Positions 31,534 to 40,625 are shown, counted from the first letter of the stretch. The stretch: DNA of 42,965 bases from Acetobacteraceae bacterium (GCA_027326105.1 DAHWFB010000017.1:1-42965), one strand, 5' to 3'. Numbers and translations are program-made. The notes: generated by a model not told the origin, from the sequence alone.

Positions 31534-33069
31534 TCAGCCGGCGGCCCCGACGAAGCGCGGGAACAGGCCCGCCGGGCTCGGCAGCACGGTGCCGGCGGGG
31601 AGCGGGTTGGCCAGAGCGGCAAGCGTGCGTTCCTCTGCGGGCACCCCCAGCTGATCGAGCATGAGCGCCATGGTGCCGGGCAGGAAGGGCTGTAGCACGG
31701 TCGCGAGCACGCGCAGCACGTCCGCGAGCACGCGCAGGACCGCGCCCATGCGGGTGCGGTCGGTGCGGGCGAGCGCCCACGGCGCGGCGTGGTCGATATA
31801 GGCGTTGGCGGCACGGACCAGGCGCCAGATTTCCTCGAGCGCCTCGTGGAACGCCTGGCGGTCGAGCTTTTCGCGGACCAGGGGGACCAGCGCGCCGGCG
31901 GCGGCGAGCAGGGCGGAATCGGCCTCCGTCGCCGGCCCGACGTGGGGCAGGCGGCCATCGCACTGGCGGGCGATCTGGGTCAGCGTGCGCTGGCAGAGAT
32001 TGCCGAGGTCGTTGGCGAGCTCGCTGTTGAGGCGGGAGATCAGCGAGCGGCGGCTGAAATCCCCGTCGTTGCCGAAGGGTACTTCGCGGAGCAGGAAATA
32101 GCGCACCGGATCGAGCCCGAATTCGGCGACCAGCGCGCGCGGGTCGATGACGTTGCCGACCGATTTGCTCATCTTCTCGCCCTCGACCGTCCACCAGCCG
32201 TGGGAGAACACGCGCCGCGGCGGGGCGATGCCGGCCGCGAGCAGGAAGGCCGGCCAGTAGAGGGCGTGGAAGCGGGCGATCTCCTTGCCGACGATGTGCA
32301 GATCCGCGGGCCAGAAACGCCAGCGCGGATGGGTCTCGTCGGGGAAGCCCATGGCGGTGATGTAGTTGGCCAGCGCGTCGAGCCAGACATACATGACGTG
32401 GTCTGGATCGCCGGGGACGGGGATGCCCCAGCGGAAGCTCGCCCGGCTGATCGAAAGATCGGCGAGGCCCGAGCGGCAGAAGCGGAGCAGTTCGTTGCGC
32501 CGGGCCGCCGGCGCGATGAAATCGGGGTTCTCCGCGTAGAACGCGAGCATGCGCTCCTGCATCGCCGAGAGGCGGAAGAACCAGGAGGGCTCGCGCACCA
32601 GCTCGACCGGGGCGCCCGACGGGGCGCGGCGGATGCCGTGGGCGTCGAGCGTGAGTTCGTCCTCGCCGTAGAAGGCCTCGTCGCGCACCGCGTACCAGCC
32701 TTCGTATTCGCCGCGGTAGAGGTAGCCGGACGCTTCGAGCCGGGCCCAAAGCGCGGCGCAGCCGGACTTGTGGCGCTCCTCGGTGGTGCGGATGAAATCG
32801 TCGTTGGAGATGCCCATGGTCGCACCCATGGCGCGGAAATCGGCCGAGACCCGGTCGGTGAATTCCTGCGGGTCGAGCCCGGCCTCGGCGGCGGCCTTTT
32901 CCACCTTCTGCCCGTGCTCGTCGGTGCCGGTGAGGAAGAAGACGTCGAACCCGTCGAGCCGCTTGAAGCGGGCGAGAACGTCCGCCGCGACCGAGGTATA
33001 GGCGTGGCCGATGTGGGGCGCGCCGTTCACGTAATAGATCGGCGTGGTGATGTAGAATGTGTTGCTCAT
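31534..33069 (-). CDS. metG: Methionyl-tRNA synthetase
   Basis: A 511-aa class I aminoacyl-tRNA synthetase. The HIGH motif is APHIGHAYTS, followed by FFLTGTDEHGQKVEKAA. The KMSKS loop is EGEKMSKSVGNVIDP, and the anticodon-binding helical domain follows (NSELANDLGNLCQRTL). No four-cysteine zinc knuckle and no C-terminal tRNA-binding (EMAP) domain are seen, consistent with the shorter alphaproteobacterial form. It follows holB by 7 bases in the tmk-holB-metG-tatD run. Confidence 0.97.
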   Translation of the reverse strand: MSNTFYITTPIYYVNGAPHIGHAYTSVAADVLARFKRLDGFDVFFLTGTDEHGQKVEKAAAEAGLDPQEFTDRVSADFRAMGATMGISNDDFIRTTEERHKSGCAALWARLEASGYLYRGEYEGWYAVRDEAFYGEDELTLDAHGIRRAPSGAPVELVREPSWFFRLSAMQERMLAFYAENPDFIAPAARRNELLRFCRSGLADLSISRASFRWGIPVPGDPDHVMYVWLDALANYITAMGFPDETHPRWRFWPADLHIVGKEIARFHALYWPAFLLAAGIAPPRRVFSHGWWTVEGEKMSKSVGNVIDPRALVAEFGLDPVRYFLLREVPFGNDGDFSRRSLISRLNSELANDLGNLCQRTLTQIARQCDGRLPHVGPATEADSALLAAAGALVPLVREKLDRQAFHEALEEIWRLVRAANAYIDHAAPWALARTDRTRMGAVLRVLADVLRVLATVLQPFLPGTMALMLDQLGVPAEERTLAALANPLPAGTVLPSPAGLFPRFVGAAG

Positions 33070-33076
33070 CCGGATT

Positions 33077-34093
33077 TTACGGCGAAGGGCTCAGCAGGGA
33101 CAGACCCTCGAGGAGGGCACTACGGCGATCGAGCGCGAGCCCGAGCGTTTCTTCCTCGATCTCCCTGAGCCCCTGCCATACCTCGCCCCATGCCGCAAGG
33201 GGGCGGGATGCGAGCAGCCGGGACTGGTCGGGGTCGGCCCGGCCGCGGGCGGCGGCGCGCACGGCGGCGGCCAGCGCCGCGCGCAACTGGCCGAGGAAGA
33301 AGGCGAAACTCTCCTCGCTCGCGCCCGCCTTCTCCAGCACCGCGGCAAGACGGGCGGTGGGGAGGCCGGCGGGCAGCGCATCGAGCGCCTCGTCCACCAG
33401 GCGGGCGAGCGCGGGGCCCTCCGCCTCGGCCAGGCGCAGGGCGCGGCCGGGCGAACCCTCGGCGAGGGCCGCGAGGCGTTCGCGCTCCTCGGCGCCGAGA
33501 TCGGGCAGGAAGCGGGCGAGCAGGGTGGCGAGCGGGGCTTCGGCCAGCGGCGCGAGGCGCAGCACCCGGCAGCGGCTGCGCACCGTCGCCGGCAGCCGCC
33601 CGGGGGCGGCGCAGGTGAGCAGGACGATGGCGCGGGCGGGCGGTTCCTCGAGCAATTTGAGCAGGGCGTTGGCGGCGTTGGCGTTGAGCCGGTCGGCGCC
33701 ATCGAGGATCAGGACGCGCCAGCCACCCTCGCCCGGGGTGAGATGGAGGAAGCGCTGCGCCTCGCGCACCTGATCGACGACGATTTCCGCGCGCAGGCGC
33801 TTGCGCTTCTCGTCCCACCCGCGGGCGATGACCAGGAGGTCGGCATGGCCGCCCGAGGCGACCCGGCGGAAGACCGGGTCGGCCACCGGCAGGAAGAGGG
33901 AATCCGCCGCCCCGAGGCCGGCGAAGAGGCGGCGGGCGAAGCGGAAGGCCATCGTCGCCTTGCCCACGCCCTCCGGCCCGGTGAGCAGCCAGGCGTGATG
34001 CAGCCGCCCCGAACGCTGCGCGCCGGCGAGCACCGCCTCGGCCGGCTCCTGGCCGAGCAGGTCGGGGTTCTCGCGCGGGTCGGGGGCATTCAC
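33077..34093 (-). CDS. holB: DNA polymerase III subunit delta'
   Basis: A 338-aa clamp-loader subunit of the AAA+ fold. HHAWLLTGPEGVGKATMAFRFARRL gives the P-loop region (GPEGVGKA). VDQVREAQRFLHLTP, ILDGADRLNANAANALLKLLEEPP and LLTCAAPGRLPATVRSRCRVLRL contain the Walker-B-like segment and the SRC motif typical of delta'. The zinc-binding cysteine cluster of E. coli delta' is not obvious. The ATG overlaps the tmk stop by four bases (ATGA). Confidence 0.93.
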   Translation of the reverse strand: MNAPDPRENPDLLGQEPAEAVLAGAQRSGRLHHAWLLTGPEGVGKATMAFRFARRLFAGLGAADSLFLPVADPVFRRVASGGHADLLVIARGWDEKRKRLRAEIVVDQVREAQRFLHLTPGEGGWRVLILDGADRLNANAANALLKLLEEPPARAIVLLTCAAPGRLPATVRSRCRVLRLAPLAEAPLATLLARFLPDLGAEERERLAALAEGSPGRALRLAEAEGPALARLVDEALDALPAGLPTARLAAVLEKAGASEESFAFFLGQLRAALAAAVRAAARGRADPDQSRLLASRPLAAWGEVWQGLREIEEETLGLALDRRSALLEGLSLLSPSP

Positions 34094-34806
34094 GGGGCGA
34101 GGCCGAGACGGAGGCCGAGCGCGCCACGGATCGCGGCCTGCACCGCCTCGATCGGCCTTCCGGCATCGATCAGCACGCAGCGCCCGGGCTCGGCCTCGGC
34201 GATCGCACGGAAGCCCGCGCGCACGCGCTCGAAGAAGGCCTCGCCGAGGGCCTCATAGCGATCCGGCTCGATCGCGGCCGATCCGGCCGGGATCGGTTTC
34301 GACGACGCGGCCGCCGCTTCCTGTTCGAAGAGGGGCAGGCCCCGGCCCGCAACGCGCCCGAAGCCCGCGCTCGGCGACAGATCAAGAATTACTGTAAGAT
34401 CAGGACGTATTCCAATGAGGTCGATCAGAGATCTTATGAACCCCCGATCGACATGCTGCCCGCAGCCCTGATACGCCATCGTGGAGTCGAAAAACCGGTC
34501 ACAGACCACTGTAATTCCACGTTCCATGGCGGGCAGAATTACTTTGTCGACATGATCGGCGCGGGCCGCGAAGTGAAGCAGGGTCTCGGCGCGGCCGGAC
34601 CAGTTCAATCGGCCCCGCAGCAGCATTTCCCGCAGCGCCTCCGCCTCCGGCGTGCCGCCGGGCTCACGGGTCAGCACCACCTCATGGCCGGCGCGCGCCA
34701 GCCCTTCCGCGAGCAGGCGCGCCTGGGTCGATTTCCCCGCCCCCTCCCCGCCTTCGAGGGTGATGAGGAGGCCGCGGCGCGGCGGCGCCTCAGTTGCCGG
34801 TGACAA
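34090..34806 (-). CDS. tmk: Thymidylate kinase, with an atypical AT-rich middle section
   Basis: A 238-aa dTMP kinase. The P-loop is EGGEGAGKSTQARLL, followed by LTREPGGTPEAEALR and the DR motif VVCDRFFDSTMAYQG. It is about 25-30 residues longer than usual, including an acidic/Ala insert around FEQEAAAASSKPIPAG. The only start that keeps the P-loop is a TTG at 34806, giving a 17-base overlap with dacC. Bases of roughly 34381-34560, encoding the DR-motif part, are much more AT-rich (about 37% GC in 34381-34440 by hand count) and use ATA, AGA, GTA, ATT and ACA codons unlike the rest of the gene. Confidence 0.93.
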   Translation of the reverse strand: MSPATEAPPRRGLLITLEGGEGAGKSTQARLLAEGLARAGHEVVLTREPGGTPEAEALREMLLRGRLNWSGRAETLLHFAARADHVDKVILPAMERGITVVCDRFFDSTMAYQGCGQHVDRGFIRSLIDLIGIRPDLTVILDLSPSAGFGRVAGRGLPLFEQEAAAASSKPIPAGSAAIEPDRYEALGEAFFERVRAGFRAIAEAEPGRCVLIDAGRPIEAVQAAIRGALGLRLGLAP

Positions 34807-36016
34807 AGTGGGTGGCGACGGCGAGCGCCCGGCCGGCGAGGCCGAGGCGGGGAACGTCGGCGGCGGCGAGCAGCGGCACCTCGGCCGCCGGCACGCCGGG
34901 GCCGGAGACGATGAGCCGGCCGAGCACCGCGCCGCGCCGCACCGGGGCCGGAACGGGAGAGGTGAAATCGACCGCGATCCGCGCCGTCTTGCGCCAGCCG
35001 TGCGGCACCGTCACCTCGAGTGGGCGGGCGGCGACGAGGCCCACGCTCTTGACGGTGCCGAGCCAGACCGGAGCCTGGGCGAGCACCTGCGCCGGAGCGG
35101 CGACCACCACATCGACGAAATTGGCGAGCCCCCAGCGGGTCAGCCGGATGCCCTCGCGGATGCGGGAGTTCCAGGTCGGCAGGCCGTTGAGCACCAGGAT
35201 GATGCGCCGGCCGCCCGAGGTGATCGAACTCGAGGCCAGGCCGTAGCCGCCGGCGTTGGTGTGGCCGGTCTTCAGCCCGTCGGCCATCCCGTTCATCACC
35301 AGCGGCTGGCGGTTGCGCTGGGTGATGTGGGAGAAGGTGAACACCCGGTCGTGGGCGAAATGGTAATATTCCGGGAAGTCGCGGATGATGGCGGCGCAGA
35401 GGGTGGCGATGTCGCGCACCGACATCACATGCCCGGGCGCCGGCCAGCCGGTCGGGTTCATGAAGTGGGATCGGGTGAGGCCGAGCTTCTTGGCCTCCTG
35501 GTTCATCATGGCGACGAAATGCGCCTCCGTGCCGCCGATGCCCTGGGCGAGCACGATGGCGGCGTCGTTGCCGGAATCGACGAAGACGCCGCGGATGAGA
35601 TCGGCGACCGAAACCCCCTGCCCGAGCGGGACGAACATCTTCGAGCCGCCCTTGCGCCAGGCGCGCTTGCTCACCAGGAAGGGCGTATCGAGCTTGATCC
35701 GCCCCGCCTTCAACGCCTGGAAGGTGAGGTAGATGGTCATCAGCTTGGTCATCGAGGAAGGCGGATTGGGTACGTCGGCGTTCTTGTCGAGCAGCGTGGC
35801 GCCGGTGTTGTAGTCCACCAGGATGGCGTAGCGGGCGACGGTGGGCACCGGTCCGAGCGGGCTCATCGCATCCAGCCCGGTGCCCGCCGCCGCGCCGGCG
35901 GCGCCGGGCGGGGCGGGCGGCAGCGGCAGCGGCAGCGGCGCGGCGGCCTCGGCGAGGCCGGGCAGGAACAGCGCCCCTGCGGTAGCGCCGAGCGCGGCGC
36001 GGCGGGTGATCCTCAT
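34790..36016 (-). CDS. D-alanyl-D-alanine carboxypeptidase (DacC/PBP5-like)
   Basis: A 408-aa periplasmic serine peptidase that trims peptidoglycan pentapeptides. The signal peptide is MRITRRAALGATAGALFLPGLAEA, with a twin-arginine look. The three active-site motifs are SSMTKL (SxxK), SGN in VFVDSGNDAA, and KTG in LKTGHTNAGG. A beta-rich C-terminal domain follows (from about VDVVVAAPAQVL) as in PBP5/6. GGGGGAAG precedes the chosen ATG; another ATG lies nine codons earlier. It sits between rlpA and tmk in the cell-wall run. Confidence 0.93.
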   Translation of the reverse strand: MRITRRAALGATAGALFLPGLAEAAAPLPLPLPPAPPGAAGAAAGTGLDAMSPLGPVPTVARYAILVDYNTGATLLDKNADVPNPPSSMTKLMTIYLTFQALKAGRIKLDTPFLVSKRAWRKGGSKMFVPLGQGVSVADLIRGVFVDSGNDAAIVLAQGIGGTEAHFVAMMNQEAKKLGLTRSHFMNPTGWPAPGHVMSVRDIATLCAAIIRDFPEYYHFAHDRVFTFSHITQRNRQPLVMNGMADGLKTGHTNAGGYGLASSSITSGGRRIILVLNGLPTWNSRIREGIRLTRWGLANFVDVVVAAPAQVLAQAPVWLGTVKSVGLVAARPLEVTVPHGWRKTARIAVDFTSPVPAPVRRGAVLGRLIVSGPGVPAAEVPLLAAADVPRLGLAGRALAVATHFVTGN

Positions 36017-36048
36017 GCGCACTTCCCCCATTTCGCTCTGCAACGATC

Positions 36049-36945
36049 CTACTCCACCACGATCCGCGCCTCGCCCAGCCCTGCCGCGAGAGCACGGCGC
36101 AGCACGGCCTCGGCGTCGGCGGGACGGTCGAACGGCCCGATGCGGATGGCGTAGAGCGTGCGGCCGTGCCGCTCGATCCCAACCACCCGCGGCGCGAGCC
36201 CGATGTAGCGCGCGGCGAGACGGTCGGCGTCGGCGACACCGCCGAAGGCGCCGGCCTGGACATAGAGCCGCCCGGGCGCCGGCGGCACCTGGCGGATGGT
36301 CCCGGGGCGCTCGGCCGCACCTGCCGCGGCCGCCGGTGCCGCAGCCGCCGGTGCGGCCGGCGCCGTGGTCGCGGCCGCCACCGGCATGGACGCTGGTGCC
36401 CCCGGCTGCGGCAGGGCGACGGCGGTGACGGCGCCGACCGGAGCGGCGGACGCGGCGACGCCGGCCGCGCTGCCGCCGAGCGAGGCCGAGAGCGCGAGGG
36501 TCGGCGCGGTGAGCAGCCGCACCCGAACCTCGGCCAGCGCTCCCCGCGCGAAGCCGAGCGCCGCGGCGGCGCGCGGGGTGACCCGCAGGATCTGGCCCGG
36601 GTCGGCGGGGCCACGGTCATTGATGCGCAGCACGACCTGCCTGCCGTTGGCGAGGTTGGTCACCCGCGCGATGACGGGGAGTTGCAGCGTTGGATGGGCG
36701 GCGGCGAAGGCGCGGGGCGAATAGGCTTCGCCATCCGCGGTCAGGCCCCGGGTACCCGGCGGATAGACCGAGGCGAGCCCGCGGGCGAGATAGGTCGGGC
36801 GCGCGCGCGGATAGCGCCAGACGCCGTCCGCCCGGTAGGGCGCCCCGATCATCGCGTGGGGTTGCGGAGCCGGCGCCTGGGCGCCCTGCTTGCAGGAGGT
36901 GAGCGCGATGGCGAGCAGCAGCGGCAGGGTGGAGCGCGCGCGCAT
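36049..36945 (-). CDS. rlpA: RlpA-like septal lytic transglycosylase lipoprotein
   Basis: A 298-aa lipoprotein. The signal peptide ends in the lipobox LTSC (C18). The double-psi beta-barrel domain spans about residues 55-135, with GLASVYPPG, AYSPRAFAAAHPTLQLPVIARVTN and VVLRINDRGP holding the catalytic-type aspartate. A long Ala/Pro/Val-rich linker precedes a C-terminal SPOR domain (GRLYVQAGAFGGVADADRLAARY), which binds denuded septal glycan. RlpA cleaves such glycan in some bacteria. It lies 4 bases from mltB and 32 bases before dacC, all on one strand. Confidence 0.92.
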   Translation of the reverse strand: MRARSTLPLLLAIALTSCKQGAQAPAPQPHAMIGAPYRADGVWRYPRARPTYLARGLASVYPPGTRGLTADGEAYSPRAFAAAHPTLQLPVIARVTNLANGRQVVLRINDRGPADPGQILRVTPRAAAALGFARGALAEVRVRLLTAPTLALSASLGGSAAGVAASAAPVGAVTAVALPQPGAPASMPVAAATTAPAAPAAAAPAAAAGAAERPGTIRQVPPAPGRLYVQAGAFGGVADADRLAARYIGLAPRVVGIERHGRTLYAIRIGPFDRPADAEAVLRRALAAGLGEARIVVE

Positions 36946-36949
36946 GGGC

Positions 36950-37918
36950 TCAGCCCGCCGGTGCGACCAGCCCGGCAAGCAGCCCGACCGAAAGCGCGTA
37001 CGAGTCGGAATGGTTGTAGGCGCGGATGGCGAGAAAATTCGCATAGGCGAGATAGGCCGGCCCGCCGGCGCCGCCCGGCAGCAGCACCGCGGCGATGCTC
37101 CGCGGTGCCGGCACCGGGGCCGCGAGCGGGCGGACACCGAGCGCGAGCCACCGGCCGAGCGGGCGGCGGTTGCGCCAGCCGGCGAGTGCCGGGTCGAAGC
37201 CGGGCGGGACGGCGGCGGGCCCACCCCAGCCGCCGCCCCGCCGCCAACCCTTGGCGGCCAGGTAGTTCGCCATCGAGGCCAAGCAATCCCCGGTATCGTT
37301 CCAGATGTCCCGCCGGCCGGTGCCGGAGAAATCGACCGCGTAGCGCAGGAAGGTCGAGGGCATGAATTGCGGTTGGCCCATCGCGCCCGCCCAGCTTCCC
37401 ACCATGGCGGGGGCGGAGATGTCGCCGGCGGCGAGGATGCGCAGCGCATCGAGGAATTCGCCACGGAAGAAGGCGGCGCGCGGGCCGCGCCAGCCGAGGG
37501 TGGCGAGCGAGCGCAGGGTGGAGAAATTGCCCTGGAAGGCGCCGTAGCTGCTCTCCATCCCCCAGATCGCCACCAGGATCGGCCCCGGCACGCCGTACCG
37601 CGCGGTGATGCGCGCGAGCAGGGCGGCGTTGCGCGCGCGCGCGGCCCGGCCGGCGGCGATCATGCCCGCGGTCAGCCGCCCGCTCGCATATTGCTGCCAG
37701 CTCTGGGTGAATTCGGGTTGGGCGTGGGTGAGAGCCAGCACCTGCGGGTCGGGCGAAAGGCCGCGCAGCGCGGCATCGACGAGGCCGGGCGCCAGGCCGC
37801 GGGCCAGCGCGGCACGACGAAGCGCCCCGAGATCGGTCGCGAAATCCGCAGCCTCGGCGGGTGCGGCGCCGAGGGCGAGCAGCGGAAGCGCGAACAGGGC
37901 GCGTCGGGTCGGGTTCAT
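36950..37918 (-). CDS. Lytic murein transglycosylase, MltB family
   Basis: A 322-aa exported peptidoglycan lyase. The signal peptide MNPTRRALFALPLLALGAAPAEA has no lipobox cysteine, so it is periplasmic rather than lipid-anchored. The catalytic glutamate is in AIWGMESSYGAFQG. Other MltB-family stretches are FSTLRSLATLGWRGPRAAFF, SWAGAMGQPQFMPSTFLRYAVD, WNDTGDCLASMANYLAAKGW and the late NFLAIRAYNHSDSYALSVG. It works with the neighbouring RlpA-like protein and carboxypeptidase on the sacculus, by inference. Confidence 0.94.
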   Translation of the reverse strand: MNPTRRALFALPLLALGAAPAEAADFATDLGALRRAALARGLAPGLVDAALRGLSPDPQVLALTHAQPEFTQSWQQYASGRLTAGMIAAGRAARARNAALLARITARYGVPGPILVAIWGMESSYGAFQGNFSTLRSLATLGWRGPRAAFFRGEFLDALRILAAGDISAPAMVGSWAGAMGQPQFMPSTFLRYAVDFSGTGRRDIWNDTGDCLASMANYLAAKGWRRGGGWGGPAAVPPGFDPALAGWRNRRPLGRWLALGVRPLAAPVPAPRSIAAVLLPGGAGGPAYLAYANFLAIRAYNHSDSYALSVGLLAGLVAPAG

Positions 37919-37955
37919 CGGCTGCTCTCTGCCACGCCCGGTGCGGGCGGGCAAT

Positions 37956-39434
37956 TCACGCCTGCGTCGGCCCGTCCCCCTGCCCTGCCCCGCGCGCGCG
38001 GGCCGCGGCGAGCACGGCATCGACCAGCGCGTCGGCATCCGCGTGCCGGGTGCGGTGGTTGACGAAGGCCGCGCGGATCGCCCGCGCCCCGCCGATGGTG
38101 GTGAGCGAAGGCGCGGCGATTCCGGCCTCCTGGAGATCGGCGACGAGGGCGGCGTTGAGCCCGTCCACCTCGCCCGCCGCCGTACCCGCCCCGCGGTGGC
38201 GGAAGCAGACGATGTTGAGCGCCACCGGCGCGAGCAGTTCGAGCGCGGGTTCGGCCGCGATTCGCGCCGCGAGATGGCGGGCGATCGCGCAGGACCGCTC
38301 CACCACGTCCGCGATTGCGGCAGTCCCCTGGACCTGGAGGGCGAGCCAGATCTTGAGCGCGCGGAAGCCGCGCGAGAGGTCGGGGCCGAGGTCGCAGGGC
38401 CAGGGCGAGCCTGCGGCGAGCCCGCGCGGGGCGGCGTCGAGATACGCGGCGGGGGCGGAAAAGGCGGCGAGCAGGTCGGATTCGCGCCGCGCCAGCAGGC
38501 AGCCGGCGTCGTAGGGGGCCTGCGCCCATTTGTGGAAGTCGAAGGCGATCGAATCGGCGGCCTCGATCCCGGCGACGAGAGGGGCGAGCGCGGGCGAGAG
38601 CCGCAGGAAGGCGCCGAAGGCGGCATCGACATGGAACCAGAGCCGTTCCCGGTGGCAGAGCGCGGCGAGTGCTGCGAGATCATCGACCGCGCCGACATCG
38701 ACGCTGCCCGCGGTGCCGACCACGAGGAAGGGGGTGAACCCCGCCGCCCGGTCCGCGGCGATCGCCGCCGCCAGCGCCGCCGGGTCGATGCGGAACCCGT
38801 TGTCGGGCGGAACCCGGCGCAGGTTCGCGCGCCCGATGCCCGCCATGTCCAGCGCGTCCGCCACGCAGCGGTGCGCGCCTTCCTGGGCGTAGGCGGTGAG
38901 CGGTGCACCGCCGAGCCCCGCGGCGCGCGTGGCAGCCCCGAGGGTGGCGTTGCGGGCGAGCAGCGCGGCCATGAAATTGGCGATCGAACTGCCGGTGACG
39001 AGAACGCCGCCGGCGCCCTCGGGGAGGCCGAGCATGGCGGCGGCCCAGGCGATCACCTGGCGTTCGACCGCGATGGCGGCGTGGTCGCGCCCGCCGCAAT
39101 TTGCGTTCAGTCCGCCCGCCAGCATCTCCGCCAGCATGCCGAGCGCGGTGCCGCCGCCCTGCACCCAGCCCATGAAGCGCGGGTGGGCATTGCCGGCGTG
39201 GTAGGGGAGCACGAGTTCCTGGAAGCGGCGCCAGGCGGCCTCGGCGTCGATGGGGCGGTCCGCCGCCAGCGGAAGGGCGAGTTCGGCGCGCACCGCGGGC
39301 GGCATCGGCCGCCATACCGGGCCGGCGGCGAGGCCGGCGAGGTGGTCGAACATGGTCTCGAGCATGCGGTGGCCGAGAGCCCGCAGACCGGCCAGCTCGG
39401 CGGGGTCGAGACCGTGGCCGGAGGGTCCGGGCAT
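37956..39434 (-). CDS. Group II PLP-dependent decarboxylase (aromatic-amino-acid-decarboxylase-like)
   Basis: A 492-aa fold-type I decarboxylase. Features are HAGNAHPRFMGWVQGGGTALG, VLVTGSSIANFMAALLARN, TAGSVDVGAVDDL, FHVDAAFGAF with the cofactor aspartate, and SIAFDFHKWAQAPYDAGC, where the lysine binds PLP. The C-terminal domain has LNIVCFRHRG. Relatives act on aromatic amino acids, but some bacterial members have other substrates, so specificity is open. It starts 13 bases after the LpxR-like gene and ends 37 bases before mltB. Confidence 0.9.
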   Translation of the reverse strand: MPGPSGHGLDPAELAGLRALGHRMLETMFDHLAGLAAGPVWRPMPPAVRAELALPLAADRPIDAEAAWRRFQELVLPYHAGNAHPRFMGWVQGGGTALGMLAEMLAGGLNANCGGRDHAAIAVERQVIAWAAAMLGLPEGAGGVLVTGSSIANFMAALLARNATLGAATRAAGLGGAPLTAYAQEGAHRCVADALDMAGIGRANLRRVPPDNGFRIDPAALAAAIAADRAAGFTPFLVVGTAGSVDVGAVDDLAALAALCHRERLWFHVDAAFGAFLRLSPALAPLVAGIEAADSIAFDFHKWAQAPYDAGCLLARRESDLLAAFSAPAAYLDAAPRGLAAGSPWPCDLGPDLSRGFRALKIWLALQVQGTAAIADVVERSCAIARHLAARIAAEPALELLAPVALNIVCFRHRGAGTAAGEVDGLNAALVADLQEAGIAAPSLTTIGGARAIRAAFVNHRTRHADADALVDAVLAAARARGAGQGDGPTQA

Positions 39435-39447
39435 GTCCCGCGCCGGA

Positions 39448-40473
39448 TCAGAACCGCGCCGAGATGGAAAAGGCGCCGAACTGGTGGATGCCCCCGTCCT
39501 GGCCGTGGAAGCGCTGGGTCTGGAACACCTCGGAGGCAGCGAATCGCATCCCGTGCCAGAGCACCGCGACCCCCACCGCCGCCTCCGCCACTTCCGGGAC
39601 CTTGCGGACATGGGCGCTCGCGGAAAAATTGGCGCCGTCGAGGAAGACGTCGTGGACGATCAGCCGCCCGGTCAGGGAGGCGAACACATACCAGGCGAGG
39701 GGGCGGTCCGGCGCGTAGGCTTCGCCGCCGCCGATCGCGGGCGGCAGGCGCGGGGCGCCGAAGTCGCTGTGCAGCCCCTCGCCGAGGCGGAGCATTACCC
39801 CGCCCTCCACCTCGTCGAGCGTGGTGCCGGCCTGGCCGGCGGCGAACGGCAGCGCGTCGGCGGAGAGAGTGGAGGCGGGAATCCGCCCGATCCGCCACCG
39901 CCAGATGCGGGCGACGCCGAGGTCGAACGCCGGCTCGTCGGGAAGCTGGTGGCCCCAGCCGTGGGTGTGGGCCTGGCCGATCACGTCGTGGAACGTGTTC
40001 TGCACCAGGCCGCCCCCGGCGTCCGGCCCGATCACGCCGGCGGCAAGCCCGGCGAGGCTGCGGGTATTGCCACGATCGGCCACCAGCCCGGCGCGCAGCG
40101 CGAGGTAGCCGGCGAAGGGCTCGTCACCGGGCGGAGGCGTATCGAGGCGGGTTTCGGCTCCGGTATAGATCCGCTGCACCACCCCGAGGCTGACCCGCGC
40201 CTGGCCGCCGCCGAGAAGCATGCGGCCCAGCCGTGCGGAAGCGGACGTTCCCGCCTGCGGGGCGGAAATCCAGCCGAGTGCGAACTGGTTGACATAGTAG
40301 CGGTCCGGCAGGCCGCCGGCGGTGAGGGAGGCATTCTCGTCCCCGAGCGTCCAGATCGGCGCGGGCGCCGGCGCGGTGGCGGCGAGGGCTGTGGAGGAGG
40401 TGGCAGCGAGCGCGGGCGCGCCGGCAAGCAGCAGCAGGGCAGCGCAGTTCGGCAACGATGAAGGTTTGCGCAT
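39448..40473 (-). CDS. LpxR-family outer-membrane protein (lipid A deacylase-like)
   Basis: A 341-aa exported beta-barrel protein with a signal peptide (MRKPSSLPNCAALLLLAGAPALA) and a terminal phenylalanine typical of outer-membrane proteins. LpxR-family (DUF2219) features are LPDRYYVNQFALGW, QNTFHDVIG (matching the catalytic Gln-x-x-x-His) and HGWGHQLPDEPAFDLG. LpxR removes the 3'-acyloxyacyl group of lipid A, with calcium. The expected EN-D motif near the mature N-terminus reads DENASL, so the calcium-binding aspartate may be missing. It begins the minus-strand run and overlaps nothing upstream. Confidence 0.8.
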   Translation of the reverse strand: MRKPSSLPNCAALLLLAGAPALAATSSTALAATAPAPAPIWTLGDENASLTAGGLPDRYYVNQFALGWISAPQAGTSASARLGRMLLGGGQARVSLGVVQRIYTGAETRLDTPPPGDEPFAGYLALRAGLVADRGNTRSLAGLAAGVIGPDAGGGLVQNTFHDVIGQAHTHGWGHQLPDEPAFDLGVARIWRWRIGRIPASTLSADALPFAAGQAGTTLDEVEGGVMLRLGEGLHSDFGAPRLPPAIGGGEAYAPDRPLAWYVFASLTGRLIVHDVFLDGANFSASAHVRKVPEVAEAAVGVAVLWHGMRFAASEVFQTQRFHGQDGGIHQFGAFSISARF

Positions 40474-40564
40474 GTTTCGGCCACGATGAAGGAAGTTTCA
40501 ACAACAGCTTGTTTCGGCGCCGCTGGCAAGAGCGCGGGCCCGCGCACCCGGCGGGGCCGGGGAA

Positions 40565-40593
40565 TCGACAGCGGTCGGCGGGAATGATGAAAT
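40565..40593 (+). promoter_or_regulatory. Candidate promoter of tRNA-Ser
   Basis: TCGACA (40565-40570, 5 of 6 consensus bases) and TGAAAT (40588-40593, 4 of 6) are separated by 17 bases. Transcription would begin near 40600, about 25 bases before the mature tRNA. Confidence 0.45.
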
Positions 40594-40625
40594 ACCCGGC
40601 CGCGCTACAGTGGTGCCCGGCGAGC

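Noticed and set aside
34381-34560. AT-rich patch in tmk as an inserted gene or mobile element
   Set aside because: The patch is in frame, has no boundaries or repeats of an insertion, and encodes conserved kinase residues; only its base composition is odd.
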